A stretch of DNA of 64,000 bases, from positions 7,063,070 through 7,127,069 of the forward strand of contig CM054140.1 of the NCBI GenBank assembly GCA_028751875.1, read 5' to 3'. Shown here in pieces: positions 18,901-25,489 of the stretch (the stretch's first letter is position 1; the number at the start of each line of letters is the position of its first letter). This DNA comes from Rapana venosa (taxonomy: Eukaryota > Mollusca > Gastropoda > Neogastropoda > Muricidae). The notes beneath the pieces are model-generated. The model made no database searches. It worked only from the letters and a program-made list of their open reading frames with translations, and had not been told where the DNA came from. A program made the position numbers and the translations under genes.

Positions 18901-20861
18901 AAAAAATAACATCACATGTGACACAGATCTGTCAGTTTGATTTCAGATTGATATAATAAATACTTTTATTTTTTTAAATCAACAATAACAATTAATTTTT
19001 TTAAAAATATATATATATAATATATTCATATTAATTAATACAATAGTTGACAGGTTATTTTAGTTTACACCTAACATTTCCAAGAAAAATCAATTTCATT
19101 CTTAAATTTCTTCCACAAAAGACAAAGCTGGCATGTAACTAATGGATTGTGGTCTAACAGGAAACGCACACTGTCTAGATAACTAAGAAGTCGAAAAGTC
19201 CGAGTCTGAAGTGTGTGGTTTCGAATTCTGTTTTGGAGGGGACCCGAAACCTATCCCCCCATCCATTAATAAATAATAATAATAATAAATAATAATAAAT
19301 AATAAGGAATTTTAACAGCACTATAATCATGCAAAACCAAAATCAGAGAGACAATGAGTGGTGGTCTGTGGCACTTTCAACTTTCGGAAGAGTTGATAAA
19401 GCATGCCCCTGTGTGTTACACAAAATACATTAGCCACACGTAAAAGAACCCACGACAACAAGAGAGTTGTCCCTGCAAAATTCTTGTACAAAAAAGCCAC
19501 TCTAATAGTAAACAAATACAGTTGCAAAGCAAGGAAAAAAAAAGTTTAAGATGGGAGGTGCTGCTCATTTGTTGCAACGCGCACTTCCCAGGGAGAGCAG
19601 CCTGAATTTTCAAGAAGAGAAATCTTCCATGACTTAAAGTGGTATAAATGAATAATGTAGCCTCATTGCTTGAACCTTAGGTTTTAATTGAATACAGAAC
19701 AAAAACATATTCTTTTTTAGTTTTCGCTCATTTCAATTTTTTATGATAGGAGGTCATTTCCTTTTTGTTTTTAACTCCAATATCATATATCCATCTATAT
19801 AATATATATCTATGTATATAAAATATCTTTAAACTATGAGTATGAGTATGATAGATAGATGTCCGGTGTAAACTTTAGATTAGTTATAAATGATACATTT
19901 AATCAGAAATCTAATACTGAGGACTGCTCGTTGCATGTTGGATCTGGAATAGAGTATGCCTGTCCATTGTGACTACATCACCATCAGCCATCTTAGTCCT
20001 AATATTGTTGTTGGCATTGAAAGACTATATATATATATATATATAAAATAAAAAACAATATATATATATATAATGGAACTACCGATGCACCAAAAAGCTA
20101 GCAGTCTTACAATGCCAACAACAATATTAGACTAAGACTGGCTGATGGCTGATGTAGTCACAATGACAGGCATACTCTATTCCAGATCCAACATGTACAG
20201 AGCAGTCCTCAGTATTAGATTTACTGATTAAATGTATCACTTATACCTAAATCTAAAAGTGCACTGGACATCTATCTATTCATACTCATAGTAAAAGACT
20301 GTTGCTTTTGAGAGCAGTCTCCAGGGACAGTGTCAGGTCAAGGCCATAAGGTCTCTTGTTCAACTCCCTCATAATATATTACGACCAAACCTTTCCAAAT
20401 TATTCTTTTCGGTATATCAAACGCACAGTTTCCATAAAATCATGCAGCACATAATGATATTTATATTTTCAACTATGACACGAGCTATTTTTCAAGTCTA
20501 CGGCCATAGCAACTTGTAGCACTAGCAGACATTTTTTAGCAGAAGAACTTCGTAAAAATGACCACGCCTTCTCTTTACTTACATCGGTTCCCTCCACCAC
20601 TTCATCGTAAGAAGGCGGCAGTGATGGCCCATACACTGGTGCCTGAACACTTTTGGAATCCTTCATATCAATGTCGACATCGTCTAAAGCATCAAACGAT
20701 GAAACGGGCTGGTCATCGGTCAAAATAGCCACTGCATCGCTAAGATCATTCTTCGCCATGCGAAGAGGCCTTCTTCGCACTTGGCTATAAAAGCTTCGGC
20801 CCTCTGAAGGAAAGCCTCATGCCTTAACAGCAATTGCCGATTTATCCTCACTAACATCCAT
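5823..20861 (-). CDS. USP24: USP24 orthologue, N-terminal part of the gene (ten exons)
   Basis: USP24 is a large deubiquitinase that removes ubiquitin from substrate proteins. Vertebrate USP24 has an N-terminal UBA domain, a long helical region and a central USP catalytic domain. Ten exons in this window match the vertebrate N-terminus in order: 20583-20861, 16984-17164, 16370-16437, 15113-15246, 13721-13858, 12307-12348, 9963-10029, 8771-8911, 7158-7316 and 5823-5937. Diagnostic peptides are LRMAKNDLSDAVAIL, IPYKREES, CRRFMERCMPEAF, EIQEGIYNMLTLLVELVA, LRLDVARRMLCSPHFNAKMN and VLDWLVEHHILSVALEG. The catalytic domain is not here and should lie further left, in or past the gap. Identification rests on remembered family sequence. 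Exons 1 and 2 and the junctions of exons 4/5 and 7/8 break the reading frame, which suggests assembly indels; a decayed gene is less likely given the conservation. Confidence 0.92.
6015..6160 (+). mobile_element. SINE family B, 5' half
   Basis: Contains the box B-like gggttcgaaccctgttcaag, the attttccaaccctggagtta block and tccttcagatgagactatca. The element is interrupted at about 6160 by family G and appears to resume near 6370. Confidence 0.75.
6165..6365 (-). mobile_element. Short repeat family G (minus copy)
   Basis: Contains atagcatccccacattctgg, ttcctctttctatcactctc, cttcttggtccattctcctg and ccagaaagaacttaaaagg. The family recurs at 11440-11775, 14285-14625, 37383-37490, 39715-39895, 48490-48650 and in part at 6880-7060. 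No coding content is seen. Confidence 0.75.
6370..6570 (+). mobile_element. SINE family B, 3' half with tail type i
   Basis: Carries ttccaaagagtaggccaatg, acagggactggatgtaaaac and agtgcttgttctattattct, ending in aaaataaaagaataaac. Together with 6015-6160 it looks like one family B element split by family G. Confidence 0.75.
6635..6870 (+). mobile_element. SINE family C
   Basis: The head reads agagccgagtggttcagact (box A-like), then ccacaggtccatgacatttt gggttcaaatcttggcagcg (box B-like). It continues through gtctggtgaatgaagggtgg and cacgttaaagatcctgtaac. The L-tail is absent. Confidence 0.8.
7158..7316 (-). CDS. USP24: USP24, ninth exon in window
   Basis: The 159-nt exon of 53 codons is in phase 0 at both ends. 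The acceptor is ggattggacag and the donor gaaagag/gtgact. It encodes KIGSVSDLLTSMKMMSLHLW then LDDLRLDVARRMLCSPHFNA and KMNALKE. The vertebrate protein has VDDLRLDILLRMLKSPHFSA and KMNSLKE here, so this is one of the strongest matches. The first 19 exon bases and the acceptor are repeated four more times in the flanking intron (7297-7715). A degraded copy of the exon lies at 23406-23574. Confidence 0.95.
7297..7715. repeat. 96-bp tandem repeat spanning a splice acceptor
   Basis: Units start at about 7297, 7394, 7489, 7585 and 7681 with cagacac(g/a)ctgccaattt. Each also carries cttagaacaaatccttgcta and ttattcttgccatatt. The first unit overlaps the 5' end of USP24 exon 9, so every unit holds a copy of the acceptor and the exon's first 19 bases on the minus strand. 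Confidence 0.93.
7840..8385. other. Intron sequence, little recognised
   Basis: A/T-rich intron. The part at 7860-7960 (gacttgtctgcgcttaaggg, ttgaatgctca-like) resembles the outer part of family G on the minus strand. Nothing else is recognised. Confidence 0.4.
8390..8495 (-). mobile_element. SINE family C fragment
   Basis: The minus strand carries the family C middle: the complement of gggaattaaggccctggcag, cttgaaagttaccctgggag and aattcaaacccacaac. The head is missing. Confidence 0.55.
8500..8560 (-). mobile_element. L2-like LINE 3' terminus fragment
   Basis: AAT repeats followed by aaggaatttataatatcgct gaatcctgaa. This is the minus-strand form of the L2-like 3' end. Confidence 0.55.
8771..8911 (-). 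CDS. USP24: USP24, eighth exon in window
   Basis: The 141-nt exon (47 codons) has acceptor gtctgcag and donor gaaaag/gtcaga. It encodes MAALLKPWGLCAEVLNPAVA then TEVFTPGVEKAVKYVQNLEE and NDFKEK. The vertebrate counterpart contains SALIQPLGVCAEYLN and VRSVEEKDLKDK. The exon reads in phase 0, whereas exon 7 leaves one unpaired base, so the exon 7/8 junction is out of frame by one as assembled. An extra G in the ggg at the exon start would explain this. Confidence 0.92.
9002..9236. other. Intron sequence with short CA tract
   Basis: A short (CA)n at 9022-9065, then unrecognised intron sequence up to the family A element. Confidence 0.5.
9237..9640 (-). mobile_element. SINE family A, nearly complete (minus copy)
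   Basis: On the minus strand the head reads ccgtggtctagaggtaacgc gcctgtctag (box A-like). It is followed by gaaagcgaaaatgtccgggt and gtggttcgttatcggctggg (degraded box B), the central cacggcaacaagagagtgtc and the 3' module gagcagccgaatttcacgca. This copy shows that family A has a tRNA-like head. Confidence 0.85.
9641..9835. repeat. (AT)n and AT-rich tract
   Basis: Repeats of TATA and TACATA lie next to the head of the family A element, with two related blocks at 9655-9720 and 9765-9830. Confidence 0.9.
9963..10029 (-). CDS. USP24: USP24, seventh exon in window
   Basis: The 67-nt exon has acceptor gtgttgcag and a strong donor ggtg/gtgagt; GT sites three and six bases earlier keep the same phase. 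It encodes FAFKGGLELVKKHLEEEELG, which aligns with the vertebrate F-G-E-L-G-G-F-A-A-I-Q-A-K-L run. It starts in phase 0 after exon 6 and leaves one base at its end, which does not fit exon 8 as assembled. Confidence 0.85.
10135..10405 (+). mobile_element. SINE family C
   Basis: Carries tcaatcccatggatccatga, agtcatgggtttgaatctca gcggcgtctc, cccaggtcaacttcccaaag and tgtcaaagatcctgtaattc, ending gaaacatgaacaatcctcag. The box A region is degraded (accgtttgacttcaa remains). Confidence 0.8.
10410..10885 (+). mobile_element. Short repeat family F, copy 2, with L-tail
   Basis: Matches 3435-3835 and then continues into the shared tail: atggtggacgaaaaacagtc, gcatacgcaaaatctcacca, ttggtgaacctcagagctgt and accgaggaa. 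No tRNA-like head or reading frame is recognised, so the origin of its body is unknown. The tail points to mobilisation by the same LINE as the tRNA-headed SINEs. Confidence 0.82.
11040..11400 (+). mobile_element. SINE family B, complete, tail type i
   Basis: The head gggacgggatagcctggtgg ttaaagtgat is box A-like, and gtttgaatctcgttcaagag is box B-like. The body has actctactccccccaaaatt, ccttcggatgacactataaa and gaacgcacgcagaacatctt. The tail is gggactggacataaaaaaaa through gtgcttattccattattctc and (AAAT)n. Confidence 0.88.
11440..11775 (+). mobile_element. Short repeat family G, long copy
   Basis: Begins near gttgaatgctcagacaggac, then gtctgtcatatgagaaaaaa, cgcctgacaagtcaggccca, agtctttctggaaaaacagc, aggtgacaggaagaaacgaa and gtagggatgctatttatact. 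The 14285-14625 copy has the same order. Confidence 0.75.
11925..12300. repeat. (CA)n compound microsatellite
   Basis: CA-rich tract broken by short unique stretches. It ends at the donor of USP24 exon 6, so the intron begins about 10 bases before the repeat on the minus strand. Confidence 0.9.
12307..12348 (-). CDS. USP24: USP24, sixth exon in window
   Basis: A 42-nt micro-exon of 14 codons, phase 0 at both ends, encoding NNYPYGWLTHLVNQ. The acceptor is ttttgtgcag and the donor accag/gtatac. It matches the vertebrate P-H-G-W-V-V-D-L-V-N-K segment. Exons 5, 6 and 7 join in frame. Confidence 0.85.
12575..12645 (+). repeat. L-tail fragment
   Basis: Contains gtcgcatatgtaaaaatctc, cccactggttaaccttggag and ctctagtcaaggaacaaaac. 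A G-rich run precedes it. Confidence 0.7.
12675..12985 (+). mobile_element. SINE family C with nested insertion
   Basis: The head is gccatagccgagtggttaag (clear box A) with tcaatcccatgggcccatga and gtgttcgatctcggtggtgt (box B). The element is interrupted at 12844-12896 by a 53-bp piece of family H, then resumes at gaggctcaactgtgcacgta and aaagatcccacaattcagca. Confidence 0.85.
12844..12896 (+). mobile_element. Family H 3' fragment nested in SINE C, with target duplication
   Basis: The 53-bp insert includes agtaccatctggaaataaaa and acttgacttg. It is flanked by acatgca at 12837-12843 and again at 12897-12903, a 7-bp target-site duplication. The end is like that at 29300-29368 and 56300-56369. 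Confidence 0.82.
13186..13705. repeat. 86-bp tandem repeat in USP24 intron
   Basis: Six units start near 13186, 13272, 13358, 13444, 13529 and 13614 with aata(c/t)gctgtg. Each continues gaaaatgaacccactttatg, ccagcctcaacaaaattgtg and atgtatgatctgtcacaaac. The array begins about 15 bases inside the intron, right after the exon 5 donor on the minus strand. Confidence 0.95.
13721..13858 (-). CDS. USP24: USP24, fifth exon in window
   Basis: The 138-nt exon (46 codons) has acceptor tttccgcag and donor cccag/gtttgg. It encodes ALNPETEFQFKNRSRWDNRI then SWEESSRGCGNGCGRFLLSQ. The vertebrate protein has A-F-N-P-D-N-E-Y-H-F-K-N-R at this point. Reading in phase 0 gives the match, but exon 4 ends two bases into a codon, and joining as written would put a TAA soon after. 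A one-base deletion near the exon 4 end would restore the frame. Confidence 0.9.
14285..14625 (+). mobile_element. Short repeat family G ending in a poly-C tract
   Basis: Shares ctgtctgtcatatgagttaa, agtctttctggaaatgaagg, aggtgacaggaagataagaa and gtggggatgcctgttcatat with 11440-11775. It ends in C-runs at 14567-14597. Confidence 0.75.
14680..14875 (+). mobile_element. SINE family B, partial, tail type i
   Basis: Contains gtgctgactcaactaccccc, cacaagagtaggccatttgt, ggaatggagataaaaaagca and gtgctatattccattatcct. The head is missing. Confidence 0.7.
15113..15246 (-). CDS. USP24: USP24, fourth exon in window
   Basis: The 134-nt exon has acceptor ctgacatccag and a strong donor cctg/gtaagc. It encodes VAVVRKWGGEIQEGIYNMLT then LLVELVAVRLQHQPLNFCLL. 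The vertebrate match is V-H-K-W-G-T-E-I-H-E-G-I-Y-N-M-L-M-L-L-I-E-L-V-A-E. It starts in phase 0, in agreement with exon 3, and leaves two bases at the end. Confidence 0.95.
15268..15305. repeat. (CA)n
   Basis: A pure CA tract immediately upstream of the exon 4 acceptor in the minus direction, where it reads as (GT)n. Confidence 0.9.
15338..15636 (-). mobile_element. SINE family D, tRNA/5S chimeric head (minus copy)
   Basis: The minus strand begins gggatgagatagctcagtgg tcagagcactcg (tRNA-like box A). It continues aagctaaggttaagcagcat and tgagcgtggttaccaaagtg (5S-like), then tgtcaatgggtacctgccgt and tgctggccccgagagaagct. It is complete on both ends. Confidence 0.88.
15637..15790 (-). mobile_element. 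L2-like LINE 3' fragment
   Basis: Contains atggaatttgtacagcgctg, agtcttgcaaagcaaccaaa and aagcgcttgcattcaaaaca, joined directly to the head of the family D element. Confidence 0.65.
16370..16437 (-). CDS. USP24: USP24, third exon in window
   Basis: The 68-nt exon has acceptor attattcag and donor cagaag/gtatgt. Two bases complete a codon from exon 2, and then it encodes LCESDEHCRRFMERCMPEAF QK. The vertebrate match is L-S-E-S-D-E-N-C-R-R-F-M-E-R-C-M-P-E-A-F-K-K. It ends in phase 0 in agreement with exon 4. Confidence 0.97.
16705..16775. repeat. (CA)n
   Basis: CA tract with interruptions in the intron between exons 2 and 3. A shorter CA-rich stretch lies at 16915-16965. Confidence 0.85.
16984..17164 (-). 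CDS. USP24: USP24, second exon in window, frame broken
   Basis: The probable exon has acceptor ttgacctccag and donor gaggctg/gtctgt. Three frames are needed to follow the vertebrate protein. LEFPVSNLYDC is in one and RVFTVMWNIPYKREESW in another. The region before the donor, expected to encode a K-C-L-L-A-S-T-Y-L-A-R-L-G-like stretch, shifts again. The last codon joins exon 3 correctly. The vertebrate reference runs I-E-F-P-T-T-N-L-Y-E-L and W-S-I-P-Y-K-R-E-E-S. At least two or three single-base indels are present. The 5' boundary is uncertain. Confidence 0.8.
17655..17905 (-). mobile_element. SINE family B 3' half plus L-tail fragment (minus)
   Basis: The plus strand shows ttgaagataatggaataagc, tttttacatccagtccccgt and gcacacaatggccaactctt (tail type i). 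These are followed at 17835-17900 by gctagagctctgaggttcac caatggtgag, the L-tail in reverse. A type i tail and an L-tail therefore sit side by side. Confidence 0.75.
17906..19140. other. AT-rich intron 1 sequence of USP24
   Basis: No exon is recognised. A B-type fragment (cctactccttccaaaggcag) lies near 18010. A poly-C run lies at 18500-18517. At 18645-18720 there is a piece (actatgcctgtcactataac tacatcagcc) related to the arms of the inverted repeat at 19834-20291. Confidence 0.5.
19150..19655 (+). mobile_element. SINE family A with nested L2-like fragment
   Basis: Head parts actgtctagataactaagaa and gtgtggtttcgaattctgtt; centre agaacccacgacaacaagag; 3' module gggagagcagcctgaatttt and acttaaagtggtataaatga. 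The block between ccatccatta (19260) and gagtggtggtctg (19353) is foreign. Confidence 0.8.
19262..19350 (-). mobile_element. L2-like LINE 3' fragment nested in SINE A
   Basis: AAT repeats plus aaggaattttaacagcacta taatcatgca, the minus-strand form of the L2-like end, placed where other family A copies run ccattagaccatgagtgg without a break. Confidence 0.7.
19834..20291. repeat. Long inverted repeat (about 185-bp arms, AT-rich loop)
   Basis: The left arm 19834-20023 begins ctatgagtatgagtatgata. The right arm, about 20106-20291, ends atctatctattcatactcat ag. Matching inner parts include gatctggaatagagtatgcc against ggcatactctattccagatc, and attgttgttggcattg against caatgccaacaacaat. The loop is (TA)n-rich. 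Arms agree over most of their length by eye, with small indels. A fold-back or MITE-like element; no transposase is seen. Confidence 0.88.
20583..20861 (-). CDS. USP24: USP24, first coding exon in window (UBA region), in-frame stop
   Basis: Ends at a strong donor ccgat/gtaagt. Clear coding content is LRMAKNDLSDAVAILTDDQP, then SSFDALDDVDIDMKDSK and LPPSYDEVVEGTD. The vertebrate protein has L-R-L-A-K-N-D-I-N-E-A-V-A-L-L-T-N-E and P-P-P-A-Y-H-E-V-V-D. The LRMAKND segment is the third helix of a UBA domain. From an ATG at 20861 the frame runs MDVSEDKSAIAVKA, then TGA, then GFPSEG. The stop falls exactly where the UBA loop Met-Gly-Phe is expected, so a local sequence error is likely. The true start is not certain. 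Confidence 0.88.
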
Positions 20862-21828
20862 GATGGAAGACAAGTCCATTTATGCACTACAGACATTCAA
20901 AAATTAAAAGCAAACCAGGAAAAAGTAAAAAAACACATCAAATGAATCACATCAAACATGTTGTGAGCACTCTTCCCGCCGATTGCAAAAGGTTGAAACA
21001 AACTTCTAGAGGTAAGAATCGGGAAAGGGAGAGAATTGTGCAAAACTTCAATGCTTCAATGCTTTCATTTTCCGCCTATTTTCTGCCTTCCAACTAAGGA
21101 AGACTTTATACCAATTTTAACACTCCTCGTTCTGACAATGTATTTTATGATAAGCATGTTAATCCCTTCTTTCATACTGTTCAATTGTGTTCTACAATAA
21201 ATCTGATTTAATCTCTAATTCAACATACTAAAGTTCGGCCTGTGAGGCAGTTTCAGTTTCAGTTTTTCAGTTTCTGAAAATGCAGAATATAGTCGTCAAC
21301 TAATTTACAGAATATTCTAAAAAGCATTCTAAAATATTATAACAATTTTTTAAGTATCCTGAAGCTGACTTCAGCTTAATTCATATAACGAACATGACAA
21401 TTAAGTAACAGGCCATTTTCATCAGTTAGGCCTATACCCAGCCAAACAATCCTTAGCCTATTCACACAGTTGACAGTTAGCCTACAGAAACCCTTTCCTG
21501 CAGAGTCATGTGATTATCTCATTCAGCTCTTAGTTTTATCAAAAATGCGGGAGGTTTGATTGTTGTTTGTTTATGTTTTTTGTTTGTTTATTTTTGTTTA
21601 AAAAAAAGCAGCTAGAACCAGTAAGACTGGAATAAAAACTGACATTCCCCCATCCCACCCCTCCCCGTCCCAGAATCAGAAGGCACTATATCCTGTTGAG
21701 GTGAATTTATCAGTCTGATCAATGCTTCTCCTTTGCACCCCTTTAGTTTCTTCCTGGTCTAAAGAAACTACACTCCAATAATAGCAGTAGACGATATATT
21801 ATGGGCAATCAGTTGTAGTAAACAGATA
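20862..21828. other. Region upstream of USP24, no feature recognised
   Basis: Probable 5' flank of USP24. A short cagttt repeat lies at 21248-21276. I cannot point to a TATA box, initiator or CpG island with confidence. Confidence 0.4.
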
Positions 21829-22115
21829 AAGGTGTTCCCATTACCTATGGGGTCGTTGGGGAGAGCAAGAAGTCAGAGCCCTCACCTTCTCCAGGGACCA
21901 GCACATTGAAGGTGGCGCCCATCTTTTCTCCCTCGCTGCTTTACCTTCACTGACCCTAAAGAGGGCAGGTACCCATTTTGCACAGCTGGGTGAATTGGGA
22001 TTGTATTGAAGCCCCCCAAAACGGCAACAAAACGGTCACCCATACCACGTCAGTGCTTGCGTAACCATAAACTTGAGGAAAGCGAGTGCCTGACCACTGG
22101 GCTATCCCGTAACCT
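21828..22115 (-). mobile_element. SINE family D (minus copy)
   Basis: Minus-strand head gggatagcccagtggtcagg cactcgctttcctcaagttt, then acgcaagcactgacgtggta and gggtgaccgttttgttgccg. The 3' part has tgctggtccctggagaaggt and gaggg. The 5S-like aagctaaggtt is eroded in this copy. Confidence 0.82.
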
Positions 22116-22609
22116 GAAGAACTCAAAATCAAGAGTAAAAATTAAATAGTGCTGAAATAATATTTCAGACCAGCACTTTTTTTCGGGCGGTGTCCATAAA
22201 CATGTGACTTCCCACATTTCAATAACATTAAAAGGCCTTTGGATGATGTACAAGCGAAGCCCATCATGTGCGAAAGCACATAGAATATCATGCAACAAAC
22301 CCAAACAATTAAATGTGTACCGTCTTTATTTACCAGCAGTTCCATGAACAGAGACAATTTTTCTCAAACATCTTTGCTGATTTATGGACACAGAGGCACT
22401 GTATAACACACACACACACACACAGAGCACGCACGCGCGCATGCACACACAGAAATGACTTTGAATCCCAAACACAGTCAAAACCAATTTAATCCGAAGT
22501 TGGGTTAAGGGATTTTTTTTTTAATTAAGTATTCCTTGGCAGTGTAACTTGTTCAAACATATCGTATGAGAGATCACCGAGAATGCTTTGATTTGTTCTT
22601 ATGTCTGAC

Positions 22610-23010
22610 CATTTTAATAATAATAATAATAATAATAATATATGGAATTTATATAGCGCTGAATATTGTAAAAAACAAACAAATCGAAGCGCTTGCACTC
22701 AATCATGTACAGGCATGCAACTCTCCTTAACATAATGAACAACAGATTTCAAAACCATGCGCGCACGTATGCACGCATGCACGCATACACGCACACCCAA
22801 CACACACACACACACACACAACGAACACACACACACACAAAACACACACACACACACACACACACACCACACACACACACAACACTCGGACAACACATAG
22901 AAGGTGGAAAGATGCTGTTGAAAATTACGGGGACAGATATTTAGGGGAAAGTACCACAGAGTAGGAAATAAGTTGTTTTGAGGCTGGATTTGGAAGGTAT
23001 CAAGTGAAGG
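22610..23010 (-). mobile_element. L2-like LINE 3' end with ORF C-terminus
   Basis: AAT repeat, then tatggaatttatatagcgct, aaatcgaagcgcttgcactc and an internal CA tract. The minus-strand peptide ends in PSKSSLKTTYF, the usual C-terminal block of L2/CR1-type ORFs. Confidence 0.75.
22795..22885. repeat. (CA)n inside the L2-like element
   Basis: CA tract with a few single-base interruptions, lying between the 3' UTR and the ORF end of the L2-like fragment. Similar CA tracts lie at the same place in the 32280 and 61925 copies. Confidence 0.85.
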
Positions 23011-23084
23011 CTTTTGAGTGAAGTGAAAGAGGGATCATTCCAGGTGGATGACCAGAAACCGAGAAGGAGCGACGGCCAACAGTT

Positions 23085-24106
23085 AAACTCATTCAGCATT
23101 CGGTTGATGTCTTGTTTGTCTGCGTCCAGTCCAAATTTCTCCTGCCTTTTTTTTCCAGAAAGACTTATAAAAAATAACAAAGCTCCTCCACACCACACAC
23201 GTCGGATATGCTGTGCCTGACATTCAGGTCTTAATGGCAGAGTAAGGGCCGCTTTCTCAAAATAACAGGCAACAATAGCTGCTGTGTGAGCATACAACAA
23301 TGAAGATGAAGACGTATCAATACCTCTCTCACACTCTCTAAAATCCCCTTGTAGACAGTCACCACATCGCAATAAGGAGGAGGAGAAGGAAAAGAAGAGA
23401 GTCACCTCTATCATAGGGCGCTCATCTTGGCGTTGAAGTGAGGCTAGCACCACATTGCGTCTGGCCACATCCAGGCGCAGAACGTCCAGGTACTACCGAG
23501 TGTTCGGGCCACAGGTGCAAGCTCAATCATCCTTCATGGAGGTCACAATGTCATAAAACACGCTGCCCAATTTTCTGTCCAAGTCCCTGACAAAACATTA
23601 TGTTGAATAAAATACCTCCTTCAGAACAAATCCTTGCTATTATTCTTAGCCATATTCAGACAACTCTGGCCCATTTTCTGTCCTCCAAGACCCAAAAAAT
23701 TGCGTTGAATAAATACACATAGAACAAAATCCTTGCTATTATTCTTGCCATATTCCAGGACCCGCTGCCAATTTCTGAACCAAATCCACGACAAAACCAT
23801 GCGTTTATTAAAATACACTTAGAACAAAATCCTAGCTATTATTCTTGCCATATTCAGACACACTGCCAATTTTCTGACCAAATCCACGACAAAACTATGC
23901 GTTGATTAAATACTCTAGAACAAATCCTTTGCTTATTATTCTCCATATTCAACACACTGCCGATTTTCTGCAAACTATGAAACAAACCAATGTGTTCAAC
24001 AATCTGACAATTCACATGCCTTTACATTTACCAATATTCATATTACAAACTTGTTTTTCTAAAAAAATAATACATACAAAACAATGTATCAATTTCTATA
24101 TCTATG
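23085..24106. repeat. Segment present twice: copy 2 (indel-rich)
   Basis: Matches 6850-7838 throughout, including intron, exon 9 and the 96-bp array (units at roughly 23555, 23655, 23757, 23855 and 23948), but with dozens of one- to three-base indels. It lies about 2.2 kb upstream of USP24's first exon, in the same orientation as the gene. Confidence 0.9.
23406..23574 (-). pseudogene. Broken copy of USP24 exon 9
   Basis: Matches 7158-7316 along its whole length. It is 169 instead of 159 bases and has several indels (ctctatcatagggcgctcat, aggtactaccgagtg), so no frame gives the RLDVARRM peptide intact. It is either a real partial duplication or a misplaced uncorrected read segment. Confidence 0.85.
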
Positions 24107-24124
24107 CGGTTTGTTTGAATCTGG

Positions 24125-24200
24125 GTGTAATATATATATATATGGAATTTATAGAGCGCTTTATCTTGCAATTACAAATCAGAGCGCTTCCATTCAATTT
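24125..24200 (-). mobile_element. L2-like LINE 3' fragment
   Basis: (TA)n then tggaatttatagagcgcttt, atcttgcaattacaaatcag and agcgcttccattcaa. Confidence 0.6.
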
Positions 24201-24364
24201 TGACTCTAATAGGTCGTCTATAGAGCAACAACATTTCGGCTGTATTTATTTTTGTCTCTTTCCACTTTCCTGAGCATTCAGGCGTCTGACCCATATAGCA
24301 AGAGAAGCCAGAATAATGTTTTGATGATTTTGGTTTTGAGATCTGTAGGTATGCCTCTTACTTT

Positions 24365-24960
24365 ACTTACTTACTTAGGCCCATCACTCCCCCTGGAGCA
24401 TAGGCCGCCGACAACAGTCCGCCAGAGTCCTCTGTCCTGGGCTATTCTCTCCAGCTGTCTCCAGGCATATCCCATCTTTCTGGTTTCTGCCTCAAGGTCG
24501 CGTCGCCAGGTGTTTCTTGGCCTTCCTCTTTTTCGTTTTCCCCGGGGGTTCCATGATAGTGCCTGCCTTGTGATGTTGCTGGCTGGCTTTCTCAGGGTGT
24601 GCCCAATCCATCCCCATCTCCTGCGCCGGATTTCATTCTCGGCTGGCAGCTGGTTGGTACGTTGCCACAGGTCTGCGTTGCTGATGGTGTTGGGCCAGTG
24701 GATCTGGAGGATTCGTCTCAGGCAGCTGTTGATGAAGGTCTGCACTTTCTTGATGGTGGTATTTTGTTGTCCTCCATGTCTCCGCTCCATATAGTAGGAC
24801 TGACTTGACGTTGGAGTTGAACAGCCTGATCTTTGTGCGGGTCGACACCACCTTGGAGCTCCAGATGTTCTTCAGCTGCAAGTACGCTGCCCTCGCCTTG
24901 CCAATTCTTGCCTGCCTCTGCCTTTCCAAATGTTTTATGAATCATCTTTTGCTTGGCCAT
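24365..24960 (-). mobile_element. Non-LTR retrotransposon C-terminal remnant (tail TAAG repeats)
   Basis: The minus strand encodes, in two frames with a shift near 24765, [36 protein letters not shown], then [35 protein letters not shown] and [19 protein letters not shown]. This is the C-terminal region after the RT domain, ending in a stop and (TAAG)n, which reads ttacttacttac on the plus strand. Similar C-termini are common in invertebrate LINEs. RT motifs A to C are missing. Confidence 0.88.
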
Positions 24961-25194
24961 ACCGAGTCTAGCCTGAACATCTCGTTAGACAGGAGCCGTT
25001 ATTCTCTTTTGCAGAGCCTAAATATTATTTGAAACGATGAGCACATTCCGAATCTGTTCGACTGATTTTGATATTCTGAGGAGAGTCTCTACCATTAGCG
25101 TGCAACACTAGAGCCCTTTTAGCATTTATTTAACTTACGCCTGGCTGGTTTGCCTTCTACATCGACTCTCTAGAGACCTCTTCTCATGCTCGTG

Positions 25195-25350
25195 ATATCG
25201 TTAATAATAATAATCATCATAATAATAATTTTAAAAAAATAAATAAATGGAATTTATATAGCGCTGAATCTTGTAAAACAAACAAATCGAAGCACTTGTA
25301 CTCAAATCATGTACGCTCATGCAACTTTCCACAAATATAATGATTAACAG
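25195..25350 (-). mobile_element. L2-like LINE 3' fragment
   Basis: AAT-rich start, then aaatggaatttatatagcgc tgaatcttgt, aaatcgaagcacttgtactc and atgtacgctcatgcaacttt. It directly precedes the RTE element. Confidence 0.75.
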
Positions 25351-25489
25351 GGACTATCAGAGACTCCCTCTGCTACTGGTAACCATGTAACCCAGTACCA
25401 CCTGCCACATGTGGGGAGTAAACCCAATCAAAAAATCCGACCTGGAGAGGGATGGGCTCCGCCAGGTTTGATTTGCCCAAGATACACCC

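Noticed and set aside
24599..24808. Plus-strand frames opposite the LINE remnant
   Set aside because: The minus strand carries the recognisable retrotransposon protein; these are shadows of it.
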